Translations under genes and position numbers: made by a program
Part shown: piece after piece, positions 52,471-61,738 of the stretch
Position numbering within the stretch: position 1 is the first letter of the stretch
Layout: each line of letters opens with the position of its first letter
DNA from: Desulforhopalus singaporensis
GTDB lineage: Bacteria > Desulfobacterota > Desulfobulbia > Desulfobulbales > Desulfocapsaceae
Length of the DNA stretch: 64,000 nucleotides
Assembly: GCF_900104445.1 (NCBI RefSeq)
Contig: NZ_FNJI01000006.1
Span: 1-64,000 of the forward strand
Reading direction: 5' to 3'
Notes under the pieces: generated by a model
What the model was told of the DNA's origin: nothing
Databases searched by the model: none
Seen by the model: the letters and a program-made list of their open reading frames with translations, nothing else

Positions 52471-54366
52471 ATGGGAAAGTTTGAAGAAGTATTTCAGCAA
52501 AGCATAGGTAATCCTGAAGCGTTTTGGGGAGAAGCGGCCAAAGAAATCACCTGGTTCAAGGAGTTTGAAAAAGTTCTGGATGATTCTAATCCTCCTTTTT
52601 ATAGATGGTTTCAAGGCGGGAAAATGAATACCTGCTACAATGCTGTCGATCGTCATGTTGCTAATGGCCGAGCTGACCAGACTGCAATTATCTATGACAG
52701 TCCTGTTACCAAGACCATCAAAAAAATAAGCTACAAACAGTTGTTGGATCAGGTCTCGACCTTTGCCGGCGGGCTTGCCGATCTGGGGGTGGGGAAAGGG
52801 GATACCGTAGTTATCTACATGCCGATGGTACCTGAGGCCGCAATCGCCATGCTCGCATGCGCCCGCCTGGGCGCCGTGCACTCGGTGGTGTTCGGAGGAT
52901 TCGCTCCCCACGAGCTTGCCATCCGTATAGACCATGCTCAACCCAAGATACTGATTACGGCGTCCGGCGCCATTGAGGGAGCCAAGACCCTTGAGTACAA
53001 GCCACTGGTAGACAGCGCCATCGAACAGTCCACCCACATTGTTGACAAGGTGGTTCTGTTCCAGCGTGACTTTGTCTCTGCGAGTATGATTGACGGTCGC
53101 GACTATGACTGGAACGAATTGATGGCCAATAGTAAGCCGGTGGACTGTGTTGAGCTTGATGCCACCGACCCTCTCTATATCCTTTATACGTCCGGAACAA
53201 CCGGCATGCCCAAAGGTGTCCTGCGGGACAATGGCGGCCATGCTGTGGCCCTGAACTGGACTATGAAGAATCTCTACAACATAAATCCAGGAGAAGTCTG
53301 GTGGTCCGCGTCCGATGTCGGGTGGGTCGTGGGGCACTCCTATATCGTGTATGCGCCCCTGATCCAGGGGGCCACTACTGTGTTCTATGAGGGCAAACCC
53401 ATCGGGACCCCGGATGCCGGTGCTTTCTGGCGAGTGATATCAGAGCATAAGGTGAAGTGCCTGTTTACCGCTCCTACGGCATTCAGGGCGATAAAAAAAG
53501 AAGATCCGAAAGGCGAGTTGTTCGCCAAGTACGATACGTCATGTTTTGATTGTCTTTATCTTGCCGGGGAAAGAACCGATCCTGACACGTTGCACTGGGC
53601 GGAAGATCTGATCGGGGTACCGGTCATCGATCACTGGTGGCAGACGGAAACCGGCTGGGCAATTGTCGGCAACTGCCGCGGGATCGAAGAGCTTCCGGTC
53701 AAGGAGGGATCGCCGACCAAGCCTATGCCTGGATGGGACGTCAAAATAGTTGACGACGAAGGCGAAGAGCTTTCTGCGGGTACTGAGGGTAATATCGTAG
53801 TCAAGCTTCCGTTGCCGCCGGGAACCCTGGTGACTTTGTGGCGCAACGAGGAGCGGTTTGTCAAGTCATATATGACAAAGTTCCCCGGTTATTATGAAAC
53901 CAGTGACGGCGGCTATATGGACGAGGATGGTTACGTGTATGTCATGGGAAGGATGGATGATGTTATCAACGTGGCCGGGCATCGTCTTTCCACCGGAGCC
54001 ATGGAGGAGATTATCTCCAATCATCCGGATGTTGCCGAATGTGCGGTGTTCGGTGCAAATGATTCCCTCAAGGGGCAGCTGCCTGTGGGTTTCTTTGTCG
54101 TCAAGGCCGGAGTTACCCGCAGCGGTGAGGAGATCAAGGACGAGCTTGTGAAGATGGTGCGCGAATCCATTGGCCCGATCGCCTGTTTCCGTGACGCCTG
54201 TCAGGTGCCAAGATTGCCGAAGACGAGATCAGGGAAGATTCTCAGGGGCACCATGCGAGCTATTGCCAACAACAAAGAGTACAAGATGCCATCGACAATC
54301 GATGATCCGGCCATCCTGGATGAGATTACCGAAACATTGACCAAGATGGGATATGTGAAGAAGTAA
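52471..54366 (+). CDS. prpE: Propionyl-CoA synthetase-like AMP-forming enzyme
   Basis: 631 residues behind AAAAGGAGCG. Begins MGKFEEVFQQSIGNPEAFWG, with YTSGTTGMPKGVLRDNGGHAV (P-loop, about 233-253) and HWWQTETGWAI, the block seen in PrpE rather than Acs. DDVINVAGHRLSTGAMEEI and LPKTRSGKILRGTMR (regulatory Lys) follow. PrpE-type enzymes activate propionate to propionyl-CoA at the cost of ATP to AMP and PPi, feeding the methylmalonyl-CoA route encoded downstream. It is about 40 percent like the Acs at 46561 by eye, not a recent duplicate. It has its own upstream repeats and a terminator before sucC. Confidence 0.9.
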   Translation: MGKFEEVFQQSIGNPEAFWGEAAKEITWFKEFEKVLDDSNPPFYRWFQGGKMNTCYNAVDRHVANGRADQTAIIYDSPVTKTIKKISYKQLLDQVSTFAGGLADLGVGKGDTVVIYMPMVPEAAIAMLACARLGAVHSVVFGGFAPHELAIRIDHAQPKILITASGAIEGAKTLEYKPLVDSAIEQSTHIVDKVVLFQRDFVSASMIDGRDYDWNELMANSKPVDCVELDATDPLYILYTSGTTGMPKGVLRDNGGHAVALNWTMKNLYNINPGEVWWSASDVGWVVGHSYIVYAPLIQGATTVFYEGKPIGTPDAGAFWRVISEHKVKCLFTAPTAFRAIKKEDPKGELFAKYDTSCFDCLYLAGERTDPDTLHWAEDLIGVPVIDHWWQTETGWAIVGNCRGIEELPVKEGSPTKPMPGWDVKIVDDEGEELSAGTEGNIVVKLPLPPGTLVTLWRNEERFVKSYMTKFPGYYETSDGGYMDEDGYVYVMGRMDDVINVAGHRLSTGAMEEIISNHPDVAECAVFGANDSLKGQLPVGFFVVKAGVTRSGEEIKDELVKMVRESIGPIACFRDACQVPRLPKTRSGKILRGTMRAIANNKEYKMPSTIDDPAILDEITETLTKMGYVKK

Positions 54367-54375
54367 ATCGATCGT

Positions 54376-54412
54376 CAGGGCAACTGTTCCCGTGACCGGT
54401 TGCCCTGTTTTT
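54376..54412 (+). terminator. Intrinsic terminator after prpE
   Basis: CAGGGCAAC (54376-54384) and GTTGCCCTG (54399-54407) form a perfect 9-base stem, followed by TTTTT. It separates prpE from sucC. Confidence 0.85.
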
Positions 54413-54465
54413 CTAATCTTAAGGGGTAGGGCTCATCCCACTCCGATTTCTTAGGACAAATTTCT

Positions 54466-55623
54466 ATGAAGATCCATGAATATCAGGCCAAGGAACTGTT
54501 TCGTAAATACCAGGTTCCTACTCTTGAAGGCGGTGTCGCGACAACAGTGGAGGGAATTGAAAAAACTGCCAAGGAACTGGGATTGCCCGTTGCCGTAAAA
54601 GCCCAGATCCATGCCGGGGGACGAGGAAAGGGTGGAGGGGTTAAAATTGCCAGAAGCAGTGAGGATGTGAAAAAAGCTGCTGAAGCTATACTGGGAATGA
54701 CCCTTGTCACCAAGCAGACCGGGCCTGAGGGCAGGCTGGTCAAGACGGTCCTGGTTGAAAAAGGAGTGGCGATAAAAAAAGAATTGTATCTCTCCATAAT
54801 CCCTGATCGTGCTACCGCCACGATAACCATAGTTGCGAGCCAGGACGGAGGGATGGACATAGAAGATGTTGCGGAAAAAACACCAGAACGAATCATCAAG
54901 GTGGCGATCAATCCGGTTACCGGAATCAGATCCTACCATGTGCAGCAGGTACTGTTCGGCCTTGAGCTTGAAAAGTCGGTGATGAAGGAGTTTGCTGGTG
55001 TCTTGCGGAATCTGTACAATTTGTTTGTCGATTATGACTGTTCGATGGTCGAGATCAACCCGCTGATTATAACGGAAGATGACAGGATTATCGCCCTTGA
55101 TGCCAAAGTCGATATCGATTCCAATGCGTTGTACAGGCATCCCGACGTGGTGGAGATGCATGATCCCAATGAAGACGACCCGGCCGAAGCTGAGGCTGCC
55201 AAGTATAACCTCAATTACATTAATCTCGATGGCAACGTGGGCAACATGGTGAACGGAGCGGGGCTGGCCATGGCAACCATGGACATCATAAAGCAGGCAG
55301 GTGCGGAACCGGCCAACTTTCTTGACGTGGGCGGCGGGGCCAACGCCGAGATGGTGGAAAACGGGTTCAGAATCATACTCAGCGACAAAAAGGTCAAGGG
55401 AATCCTTATCAACATATTCGGCGGAATTCTTCGGTGTGACGTGTTGGCCCAGGGGGTGGTGCAGGCTGCAGAAAAGGTCAAGCTGTCGGTGCCGGTGGTA
55501 GTGCGTATGGAAGGAACCAATGTTGAGGAAGGACGGCGTATTCTCAGCGAGTCGGGGCTGAGCCTGATCAGCGCTTCCGATCTGGCCGACGCTGCAAAAA
55601 AAGTAGCTGAAATCGTTGCCTGA
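54466..55623 (+). CDS. sucC: Succinyl-CoA synthetase beta subunit (ADP/GDP-forming)
   Basis: 385 residues: MKIHEYQAKELFRKYQVP, ATP-grasp loops AGGRGKGGGVKI and EKGVAIKKELYLSI, metal block MVEINPLIITEDDRIIALDAKV, and LDVGGGANAEMVENGF. The C-terminal GGILRCDVLAQGVV is the CoA/dimer domain. With SucD it converts succinyl-CoA to succinate with ATP or GTP formation. AGGA lies 9 bases before the ATG. First gene of the sucC-sucD-carboxyltransferase run. Confidence 0.97.
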   Translation: MKIHEYQAKELFRKYQVPTLEGGVATTVEGIEKTAKELGLPVAVKAQIHAGGRGKGGGVKIARSSEDVKKAAEAILGMTLVTKQTGPEGRLVKTVLVEKGVAIKKELYLSIIPDRATATITIVASQDGGMDIEDVAEKTPERIIKVAINPVTGIRSYHVQQVLFGLELEKSVMKEFAGVLRNLYNLFVDYDCSMVEINPLIITEDDRIIALDAKVDIDSNALYRHPDVVEMHDPNEDDPAEAEAAKYNLNYINLDGNVGNMVNGAGLAMATMDIIKQAGAEPANFLDVGGGANAEMVENGFRIILSDKKVKGILINIFGGILRCDVLAQGVVQAAEKVKLSVPVVVRMEGTNVEEGRRILSESGLSLISASDLADAAKKVAEIVA

Positions 55624-55887
55624 CATAACCTGGACCGCGCAATTTCCGACTGTTTAACACAATCATAACCGAAACAGAAAAAGTGAATTTTGGCTTTATG
55701 AAAGAGACCAAGGGGATGCAAGTGTCAACTATTGGTTTGTCGAGCGGTTATCGCGGAGCAGAACAGGTATCAGAAATATTGTTATCACTGTACAAAACAG
55801 CTGATAGGCCACCGTTGTCAATTAGCGGGCGACGCCTTGCCTGGCAATGAAGTGGAGTATCAGGTATATCAACTGCAAAGGAAAAAG

Positions 55888-56760
55888 ATGAGCATTCTAA
55901 TAAATTCCCAAACACGTGTTCTCGTTCAGGGTATAACCGGCAAAGAAGGGCAGTTTCATACCAGGCAGTGCATAGAGTATGGAACCAATGTGGTCGCAGG
56001 AGTAACCCCAGGAAAAGGCGGCCAGACCATGGACAGTGTGCCAGTCTATAACACCGTCGCGGATGCCAAGAAGGCTACCGGGGCAAATGCTTCAATGATC
56101 CTGGTTCCACCGCCATTTGCCGCAGATGCCATTCTTGAAGCGGTGGATGCCGACATGGATGTTATTGTGTGCATTACCGAAGGTGTTCCCGTAATGGACA
56201 TGCTCAGGGTGAAAAATTATCTTGCAGTCAAGAAAAGCCGGCTGATCGGCCCCAACTGTCCGGGAATCATTACCCCAGGTGAGTGTAAGATAGGGATCAT
56301 GCCCGGAGCCATCCACACCCCGGGCGGTCCGGTAGGGGTGGTATCGAGGTCAGGAACCCTGACCTATGAAGTGGTTCACCAGCTTACCGCGGTAGGGCTT
56401 GGCCAGACGACCTGCGTCGGCATAGGCGGGGATCCGGTTAACGGCACCGGTTTTATCGACTGTCTGGAGGCATTTAACGAGGATCCGCAGACTGAAGCGG
56501 TGGTTATGGTGGGGGAAATTGGCGGTAATGCCGAGGAAGAGGCCTCCGCCTGGATCAAGGCCAACATGAAAAAACCGGTGGTCGGCTTTATTGCAGGTCT
56601 CACCGCACCTCCGGGACGGCGGATGGGGCATGCCGGGGCCATTGTCAGTGGCGGACAGGGAACTGCGGCGGCAAAGATTGAAGCCATGCAGCGGGCGGGG
56701 CTTTATGTCTGTGAAGATCTCGGAACGCTGGGCAAGCTCTGTAAAGAAGCATTCTCGTGA
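55888..56760 (+). CDS. sucD: Succinyl-CoA synthetase alpha subunit
   Basis: 290 residues: [27 protein letters not shown] (CoA-binding Rossmann domain), [33 protein letters not shown] and the phospho-His block [21 protein letters not shown] (His248). The ATG at 55888 has AAAGGA 6 bases upstream. The gap from sucC is 264 bases, which is long for this pair; it holds only an unsupported 50-codon frame. Confidence 0.97.
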   Translation: MSILINSQTRVLVQGITGKEGQFHTRQCIEYGTNVVAGVTPGKGGQTMDSVPVYNTVADAKKATGANASMILVPPPFAADAILEAVDADMDVIVCITEGVPVMDMLRVKNYLAVKKSRLIGPNCPGIITPGECKIGIMPGAIHTPGGPVGVVSRSGTLTYEVVHQLTAVGLGQTTCVGIGGDPVNGTGFIDCLEAFNEDPQTEAVVMVGEIGGNAEEEASAWIKANMKKPVVGFIAGLTAPPGRRMGHAGAIVSGGQGTAAAKIEAMQRAGLYVCEDLGTLGKLCKEAFS

Positions 56761-56824
56761 TAAGTTCCAGCAGCTCGGCTGGTTTTAGAACAGGTACTGT
56801 GAAATATTGTTTCAAGGAGAGATG

Positions 56825-58375
56825 ATGAAAACCAATGAACAACTTGACCGGTTGATGAAACTCAGAGCCGAAGCGCGGCTCGGTGGTGGTCAAGATCGGA
56901 TTGACAAGCAGCATGCCAAGGGCAGTATGACCGCCCGCGAAAGAATAGACCTGTTGCTCGATAAAGGTTCGTTCGAAGAATTTGACATGTTCAAAGTGCA
57001 CAGATGTACTGATTTCGGGATGGAAAAGAAACAGTACCTCGGCGACGGTGTGGTGACTGGCCATGGGACCGTGGGGGGGCGGACGGTTTACGTTTACGCC
57101 CAGGATTTTACGGTACTGGGCGGCTCGCTGTCCAAGACGATGTCTGAGAAGATATGCAAGATTATGGACCTTGCGATGAAGAACGGCGCTCCGGTAATCG
57201 GCCTTGGTGATTCCGGAGGAGCGAGGATTCAGGAAGGAATCGAGAGCCTTGCGGGATTTTCAGATATTTTCCAGAGAAATGTCATGGCCTCGGGGGTTGT
57301 TCCGCAAATTTCGGCGATTTTTGGTCCCTGTGCCGGGGGTGCGGTCTATTCTCCGGCGCTCACCGATTTTGTCATAATGGTGCAGCATAAATCCTACATG
57401 TTTCTCACTGGTCCCAAGGTCGTTAAATCGGTCACTCATGAAGATGTTACTACCGAAGAGCTGGGCGGTGCGGAGATGCATTCGACCAAAAGCGGGGTCT
57501 GTGATTATGCTGCCAAGTCGGGACAGGACGCAATCGAATACATCAAAAAGATGCTCTCCTTTCTGCCCCAGAACAATATGGAAAATCCCCCGGTGATACC
57601 GACTGACGACCCCATCACCAGGACGTCGCCCAGACTCAACGAGATTGTACCTGACAATCCTAATGCCGCATACGACATGAAGGAGGTTATCTGTCAGACC
57701 GTCGACAACGGGGATTTTTTTGAGATCAAGGAAAATTTTGCACCCAACATTATCGTCGGATTTGCCCGTTACGGCGGACTGCCGGTCGGTATTGTGGCCA
57801 ACCAGCCGCTCCATCTTTCCGGGGTTCTTGACATAGAGTCATCGGTAAAGGGCGGACGGTTTGTCCGTTTCTGCGACTGCTTCAATATTCCGGTGGTAAC
57901 CTTCGTTGATGTTCCCGGATTTCTGCCGGGCACCGCCCAAGAGTACGGGGGTGTGATAAGAAACGGGGCGAAGATACTCTACGCCTTTGCCGAAGCCACC
58001 ATACCCAAGGTTACGGTAATTACGCGCAAGGCCTACGGTGGTGCGTATTGCGTAATGTCCCCGAAGCATCTCCGGGGAGATATAAATTACGCCTGGCCGA
58101 GCGCCGAGATTGCAGTAATGGGGGCAAAAGGCGCCTCGGCCATTCTTCATGGCCGCGATGCAAAAGCTGCCGATGACGCCAAAGTCTATCTCGCTGAAAA
58201 GGAACAGGAGTACCAGGATAAGTTTGCCAACCCGCTGGTTGCAGCGCAAAGAGGATATATCGACGATATCATCGAGCCGGCAAATACCCGCGCGCGCATT
58301 ATCAAGGCGCTTGGGCTGCTGGATAATAAACGGGATACCAACCCCATGAAAAAACATGGAAATATTCCCCTGTAA
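56825..58375 (+). CDS. Carboxyltransferase subunit of a biotin-dependent carboxylase/transcarboxylase
   Basis: 516 residues; the second of two adjacent ATG codons (56825) has AAGGAG at the best spacing (5 bases). Both crotonase-like halves are present: N-terminal [59 protein letters not shown] and [21 protein letters not shown]-terminal [46 protein letters not shown]. It is the 12S/MmdA type that acts on methylmalonyl- or propionyl-CoA. With the biotin subunit at 59058 it can work as a transcarboxylase that moves CO2 from methylmalonyl-CoA to pyruvate. It follows sucD by 64 bases. Confidence 0.95.
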   Translation: MKTNEQLDRLMKLRAEARLGGGQDRIDKQHAKGSMTARERIDLLLDKGSFEEFDMFKVHRCTDFGMEKKQYLGDGVVTGHGTVGGRTVYVYAQDFTVLGGSLSKTMSEKICKIMDLAMKNGAPVIGLGDSGGARIQEGIESLAGFSDIFQRNVMASGVVPQISAIFGPCAGGAVYSPALTDFVIMVQHKSYMFLTGPKVVKSVTHEDVTTEELGGAEMHSTKSGVCDYAAKSGQDAIEYIKKMLSFLPQNNMENPPVIPTDDPITRTSPRLNEIVPDNPNAAYDMKEVICQTVDNGDFFEIKENFAPNIIVGFARYGGLPVGIVANQPLHLSGVLDIESSVKGGRFVRFCDCFNIPVVTFVDVPGFLPGTAQEYGGVIRNGAKILYAFAEATIPKVTVITRKAYGGAYCVMSPKHLRGDINYAWPSAEIAVMGAKGASAILHGRDAKAADDAKVYLAEKEQEYQDKFANPLVAAQRGYIDDIIEPANTRARIIKALGLLDNKRDTNPMKKHGNIPL

Positions 58376-58411
58376 CCGCGAAGCTGCGGGTGACCATACA
58401 AGGAGAGATGA

Positions 58412-58696
58412 ATGTCTGTTAAAATTTTTATAAAGCGCAAAATAAACAATGACAACATGGCTGAGCTGACTGTACTTCTCAAGAAATTGCGTACGCTCAC
58501 CCTTGAACAGCCAGGCTACATCTCCGGTGAGACCCTTGCAAGAATCGATAAAAAGGATGAATGCATGGTGATCAGCACCTGGCGGTCGGTGGAGGACTGG
58601 AACAAGTGGGTGAACAGCCCGAAAAGAAATGAAGTCCAGGCCGAAATAGACAGGATCCTGGGGCAGGATACGGATTACGCCATATACAGTTCATAA
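58412..58696 (+). CDS. ABM-domain (antibiotic biosynthesis monooxygenase-like) protein
   Basis: 94 residues in the dimeric alpha-beta barrel of the ABM family: VKIFIKRKINNDNMAELTVLL, PGYISGETLARIDKKDECM, VISTWRSVEDWNKWVNSPKR. AAGGAGAG lies close upstream. It lies between the carboxyltransferase and the biotin subunit, separated by 36 and 110 bases, so it is transcribed with the propionate pathway. ABM folds bind hydrophobic or heme-like ligands; the role here is unknown. Confidence 0.85.
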   Translation: MSVKIFIKRKINNDNMAELTVLLKKLRTLTLEQPGYISGETLARIDKKDECMVISTWRSVEDWNKWVNSPKRNEVQAEIDRILGQDTDYAIYSS

Positions 58697-58806
58697 CGAG
58701 ATACTGTTTTCCGGCCTGTCCGGGAGGAGAAAAGAATTCGTTGTGTCACCCTGTAAAAAAGCTCTATCCTGTGACAAGATGCAAAAAAAAATCAACGGGT
58801 GATTTG

Positions 58807-59013
58807 ATGGCAGGAAAAAATAAGAAGAAAGCCGCCGCCCTGGCCGCTGTCAGTCTCTTTCTCGAGCAGGAAGAGGCAGCAGCGCTTGAGGAGCAGCAGG
58901 CAGCTGTGCCGAAAGCCGGCGGAGCTCAGTACAGTGCATGGGGACATAGTGGTCGCCATGAAATGATGACAATGCGGAGATTGATTCAGTTAAGGACATT
59001 TACCCGCTTTTGA
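58807..59013 (+). CDS. Small Ala-rich protein in the transcarboxylase operon
   Basis: 68 residues: a basic start (MAGKNKKKAAALAAVSLFLEQ), an Ala/Glu helix (EEAAALEEQQAAVPKAGG), then a conserved-looking C-terminal block SAWGHSGRHEMMTMRRLIQLRTF. I cannot assign a family with certainty. Its place between the carboxyltransferase and the biotin carrier suggests a small accessory subunit, as OadG/MmdD-like or AccE-like proteins are in other biotin-dependent complexes, but it lacks a full membrane helix. A TTG at 58741 with a more distant AGGAG is an alternative start. Confidence 0.68.
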   Translation: MAGKNKKKAAALAAVSLFLEQEEAAALEEQQAAVPKAGGAQYSAWGHSGRHEMMTMRRLIQLRTFTRF

Positions 59014-59057
59014 AACAGATTTGTATGATAATGTGGTGAGGTAATAGGAGATACAGA

Positions 59058-61025
59058 ATGAGCGATCAAGTAAAGATGACCCAGGTTAACTATGATGCAG
59101 ACCGGCCAAAAGCAGATAATCCCCTGAAGGTTATGGATCTCTCCCTGCGGGATGGGCACCAGTCCCTGTTTGCTACCCGGGGACGTACCGAAGATATGAT
59201 ACCGGTTGCTGAGATGATGGACGAAGTCGGGTTCTGGGCTATCGAAACCTGGGGTGGTGCAACCTTCGATACGATGCACCGGTTTTTGAATGAGGACCCT
59301 TGGGAGAGACTGCGCACTTTAAAGCGTTATATCAAGAAAACCCCCTTTTCCATGCTGCTAAGAGCGCAGAATCTGGTCGGTTACCGGAATTACGCCGACG
59401 ACCTTGCCTACGCGTTTGTCGACAGAGCTGCCGAGAACGGCATGGATGTGTTCAGGACGTTTGATGCTCTGAACGATTACCGGAACTTCGAGACTGTGGT
59501 TAAGCAGATAAAGAAAAGCGGAAAGCATTTTCAGGGATGTATCTGCTACACCCTTACCGAGCCGAGACTCGGCGGGGATGTATATAACCTCGACTACTAT
59601 ACCGCCAAGGCCAAGGACCTCGAGGGTATGGGGGCGGACTCCATCTGCGTGAAGGATATGGCCGGACTGATGTCGCCGTACGACGCCTATCCGCTGATCA
59701 AGGCTTTGAAAAAAGCTGTCTCGGTACCGATCCACCTGCACAGCCATTTTACTTCCGGGATGTCGCCGATGACTCACCTGAAGGCAATCGAGGCCGGGGT
59801 CGATATCGTCGACACCTGTATGACGCCGTACGCATACAGGACATCCCATGCGGCGGTGGAGCCGCTGGTGATGAGCCTTTTGGGGACCAACCGCGATACC
59901 GGTTTTGATATCCGTAAGCTAGCCCGGATCAATGAGGTGCTCGAAAAGGAGATCCTTCCCAAATACAAGCATCTGCTCGACGATTCGAAGGTGTCTATTA
60001 TCGATATCAACGTGCTGTTGCACCAGACCCCGGGCGGTATGCTGTCCAACCTGGTCAACCAGCTTCGCGAGATGGATGCACTGGACAAGATCGATGAGGT
60101 GTATAAAGAGCTGCCGCGGGTACGAAAAGAGCTCGGCCAGATTCCGCTGGTTACCCCGACCAGCCAGATAGTAGGTGTACAGACGGTAAACAATGTGCTG
60201 CATGATACTCCCGATGAGAGGTACAAGATGATCACCGGTCAGGTGAAGGATCTCTGCTACGGGCTGTACGGCAAAACTGCGGTGCCGATCGACCCTGAAG
60301 TACAGAAAAAGGCGCTCAAGGGTTACGCGCGGGGCGAGGACCCGATCACCTGCCGGCCCGCCGAGGTTCTGGAGCCGGAGCTGGATAAGGCCAAAAAAGA
60401 GATCGGCGACCTGGCGGTGGATATGGATGACCTTATCCTTTATGCTCAGTTTCCTGTTACCGGCAAAAAGTTTCTCGAATGGAAATATGGCAAATCCGAG
60501 CCGCCGGCAAGTGTCAAGCCTATCACCCTTGAAGATGTGAAGAAAAAGGATGAGCTCATCAAAAAGGCCAAGGCCGGTCAACTGGTCGAGGCAAAACCGG
60601 ATACCCCTGAGAAATCTGAGAATATCAGAACCTTCAACGTATTTGTCGACAACGAATACTTCAGCGTGGAGGTGGACCCGACCGGGGATGTCAGGACGGT
60701 ACCGGTGGCCGCCCCGGCCCAGGCCAATCCCGGAGTCGCTGCTGCCCCTGCACCGGCACCTGCCGCGAAAAAACCGGAGCCGAAAGAGGAAAGAGCCGCA
60801 GCCCCCGCAGACGGAACTCTGCTTGTTGCACCAATGCCCGGAATGATCGTAAGCTACGAGAAAAAAGTCGGCGATAAAGTGCAAAAAGGCGATACTGTAC
60901 TCGTGCTTGAAGCGATGAAGATGGAAAACAGTCTCACCGCACCGTGTGACGGCACCGTTCAGGATATCAAGTTCGCAAGCGGCGACAGCGTGGCAAAGGG
61001 TGCGGTGCTGTGTGTTATCGTCTGA
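59058..61025 (+). CDS. pycB: Biotinylated carboxylase subunit, pyruvate carboxylase B / transcarboxylase 5S type
   Basis: 655 residues. N-terminal DRE-TIM barrel carboxyltransferase: MDLSLRDGHQSLFATRGRTEDM, GFWAIETWGGATFDTM, KDMAGLMSPYDAYPL, and PIHLHSHFTSGMSPM with the metal His pair. PycB/OadA-type conserved domain at about 305-470, a Pro/Ala-rich linker (AAPAPAPAAKK), then a biotinyl domain with VLEAMKMENSL (biotin-Lys621, 34 residues from the C-terminus). It transfers CO2 between pyruvate/oxaloacetate and biotin. No biotin carboxylase gene is nearby, which favours a transcarboxylase with the 56825 subunit. Last gene of the sucC operon, followed by a strong terminator. Confidence 0.94.
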   Translation: MSDQVKMTQVNYDADRPKADNPLKVMDLSLRDGHQSLFATRGRTEDMIPVAEMMDEVGFWAIETWGGATFDTMHRFLNEDPWERLRTLKRYIKKTPFSMLLRAQNLVGYRNYADDLAYAFVDRAAENGMDVFRTFDALNDYRNFETVVKQIKKSGKHFQGCICYTLTEPRLGGDVYNLDYYTAKAKDLEGMGADSICVKDMAGLMSPYDAYPLIKALKKAVSVPIHLHSHFTSGMSPMTHLKAIEAGVDIVDTCMTPYAYRTSHAAVEPLVMSLLGTNRDTGFDIRKLARINEVLEKEILPKYKHLLDDSKVSIIDINVLLHQTPGGMLSNLVNQLREMDALDKIDEVYKELPRVRKELGQIPLVTPTSQIVGVQTVNNVLHDTPDERYKMITGQVKDLCYGLYGKTAVPIDPEVQKKALKGYARGEDPITCRPAEVLEPELDKAKKEIGDLAVDMDDLILYAQFPVTGKKFLEWKYGKSEPPASVKPITLEDVKKKDELIKKAKAGQLVEAKPDTPEKSENIRTFNVFVDNEYFSVEVDPTGDVRTVPVAAPAQANPGVAAAPAPAPAAKKPEPKEERAAAPADGTLLVAPMPGMIVSYEKKVGDKVQKGDTVLVLEAMKMENSLTAPCDGTVQDIKFASGDSVAKGAVLCVIV

Positions 61026-61105
61026 TTCATGGAACAAAACCTGATACACTGAAAACTTTTCGGTTGTTGCAGGAAGTTTGCGGTGTATCGTAACGTTGTG
61101 TTATG

Positions 61106-61140
61106 ACAGGGAGCTGGCAGTCAGCTCCCTGTTCTTTTTT
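61106..61140 (+). terminator. Intrinsic terminator of the sucC-pycB operon
   Basis: ACAGGGAGCTG (61106-61116), 5-base loop, CAGCTCCCTGT (61122-61132), then TCTTTTTT. A perfect 11-base stem. Confidence 0.92.
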
Positions 61141-61154
61141 AACGAGAGGATGGT

Positions 61155-61667
61155 GTGATTATCAAGGAACTCAACGGGGTCGTCCCGCAGATAGGAAAGG
61201 ATTGCTTTCTCGCGGAAAATTCGGTGCTGGTAGGTGATGTGGTGATCGGGGACTACTGTTCGATCTGGTACAATGCCGTCCTGCGCGGGGATGTGAACTA
61301 TATACGGCTGGGGAACAAGGTGAATATTCAGGATGGCGCCGTAGTGCACTGCACCTACAAAAAATATCCGGCCAACCTTGGTAACAATGTATCGGTTGGG
61401 CACAATGCTATTGTTCACGGATGTACCATAAAAGACAATGTTCTTATAGGGATGGGATCGATTGTCATGGATGATTGTGTGGTAGAGTCCAACACCATCA
61501 TAGCGGCTGGAGCTGTGGTTACCCAGGGGACCGTGGTTGAAGGCGGGTCCATTTATGCAGGGGTTCCGGCGAAAAAGGTAAAAGTTATCAGCGAGGAGCT
61601 GATTTCCGGTGAAATCGAGCGGATCGCCAATAACTATCTCATCTATTCCGGGTGGTATAAAGGCTGA
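61155..61667 (+). CDS. Gamma-carbonic anhydrase family protein
   Basis: 170 residues from a GTG start, with GAGAGG just upstream. A left-handed beta-helix of hexapeptide repeats (VVIGDYCSIWYNAVLRGD, VNIQDGAVVHC, VSVGHNAIVHGC, VLIGMGSIVMDDC). The zinc His are in AVVHC and GHNAIVHG, and IYAGVPAKKVK closes the helix. Likely interconverts CO2 and bicarbonate or has a related trimeric role. It follows the terminator of the carboxylase operon, so expression is separate, but supply of CO2/HCO3- next to carboxylases makes sense. Confidence 0.92.
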   Translation: MIIKELNGVVPQIGKDCFLAENSVLVGDVVIGDYCSIWYNAVLRGDVNYIRLGNKVNIQDGAVVHCTYKKYPANLGNNVSVGHNAIVHGCTIKDNVLIGMGSIVMDDCVVESNTIIAAGAVVTQGTVVEGGSIYAGVPAKKVKVISEELISGEIERIANNYLIYSGWYKG

Positions 61668-61738
61668 TCTTCCCCCTTTGGGAGCACCATATGTTAAACG
61701 CTGGTCGCAGAAGACCTTGATTGAAAACCCTGCCCTGC

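Noticed and set aside
55698-55850. Possible 50-residue protein in the sucC-sucD gap
   Set aside because: No ribosome-binding site and no recognisable motif; kept only as a low-interest finding.
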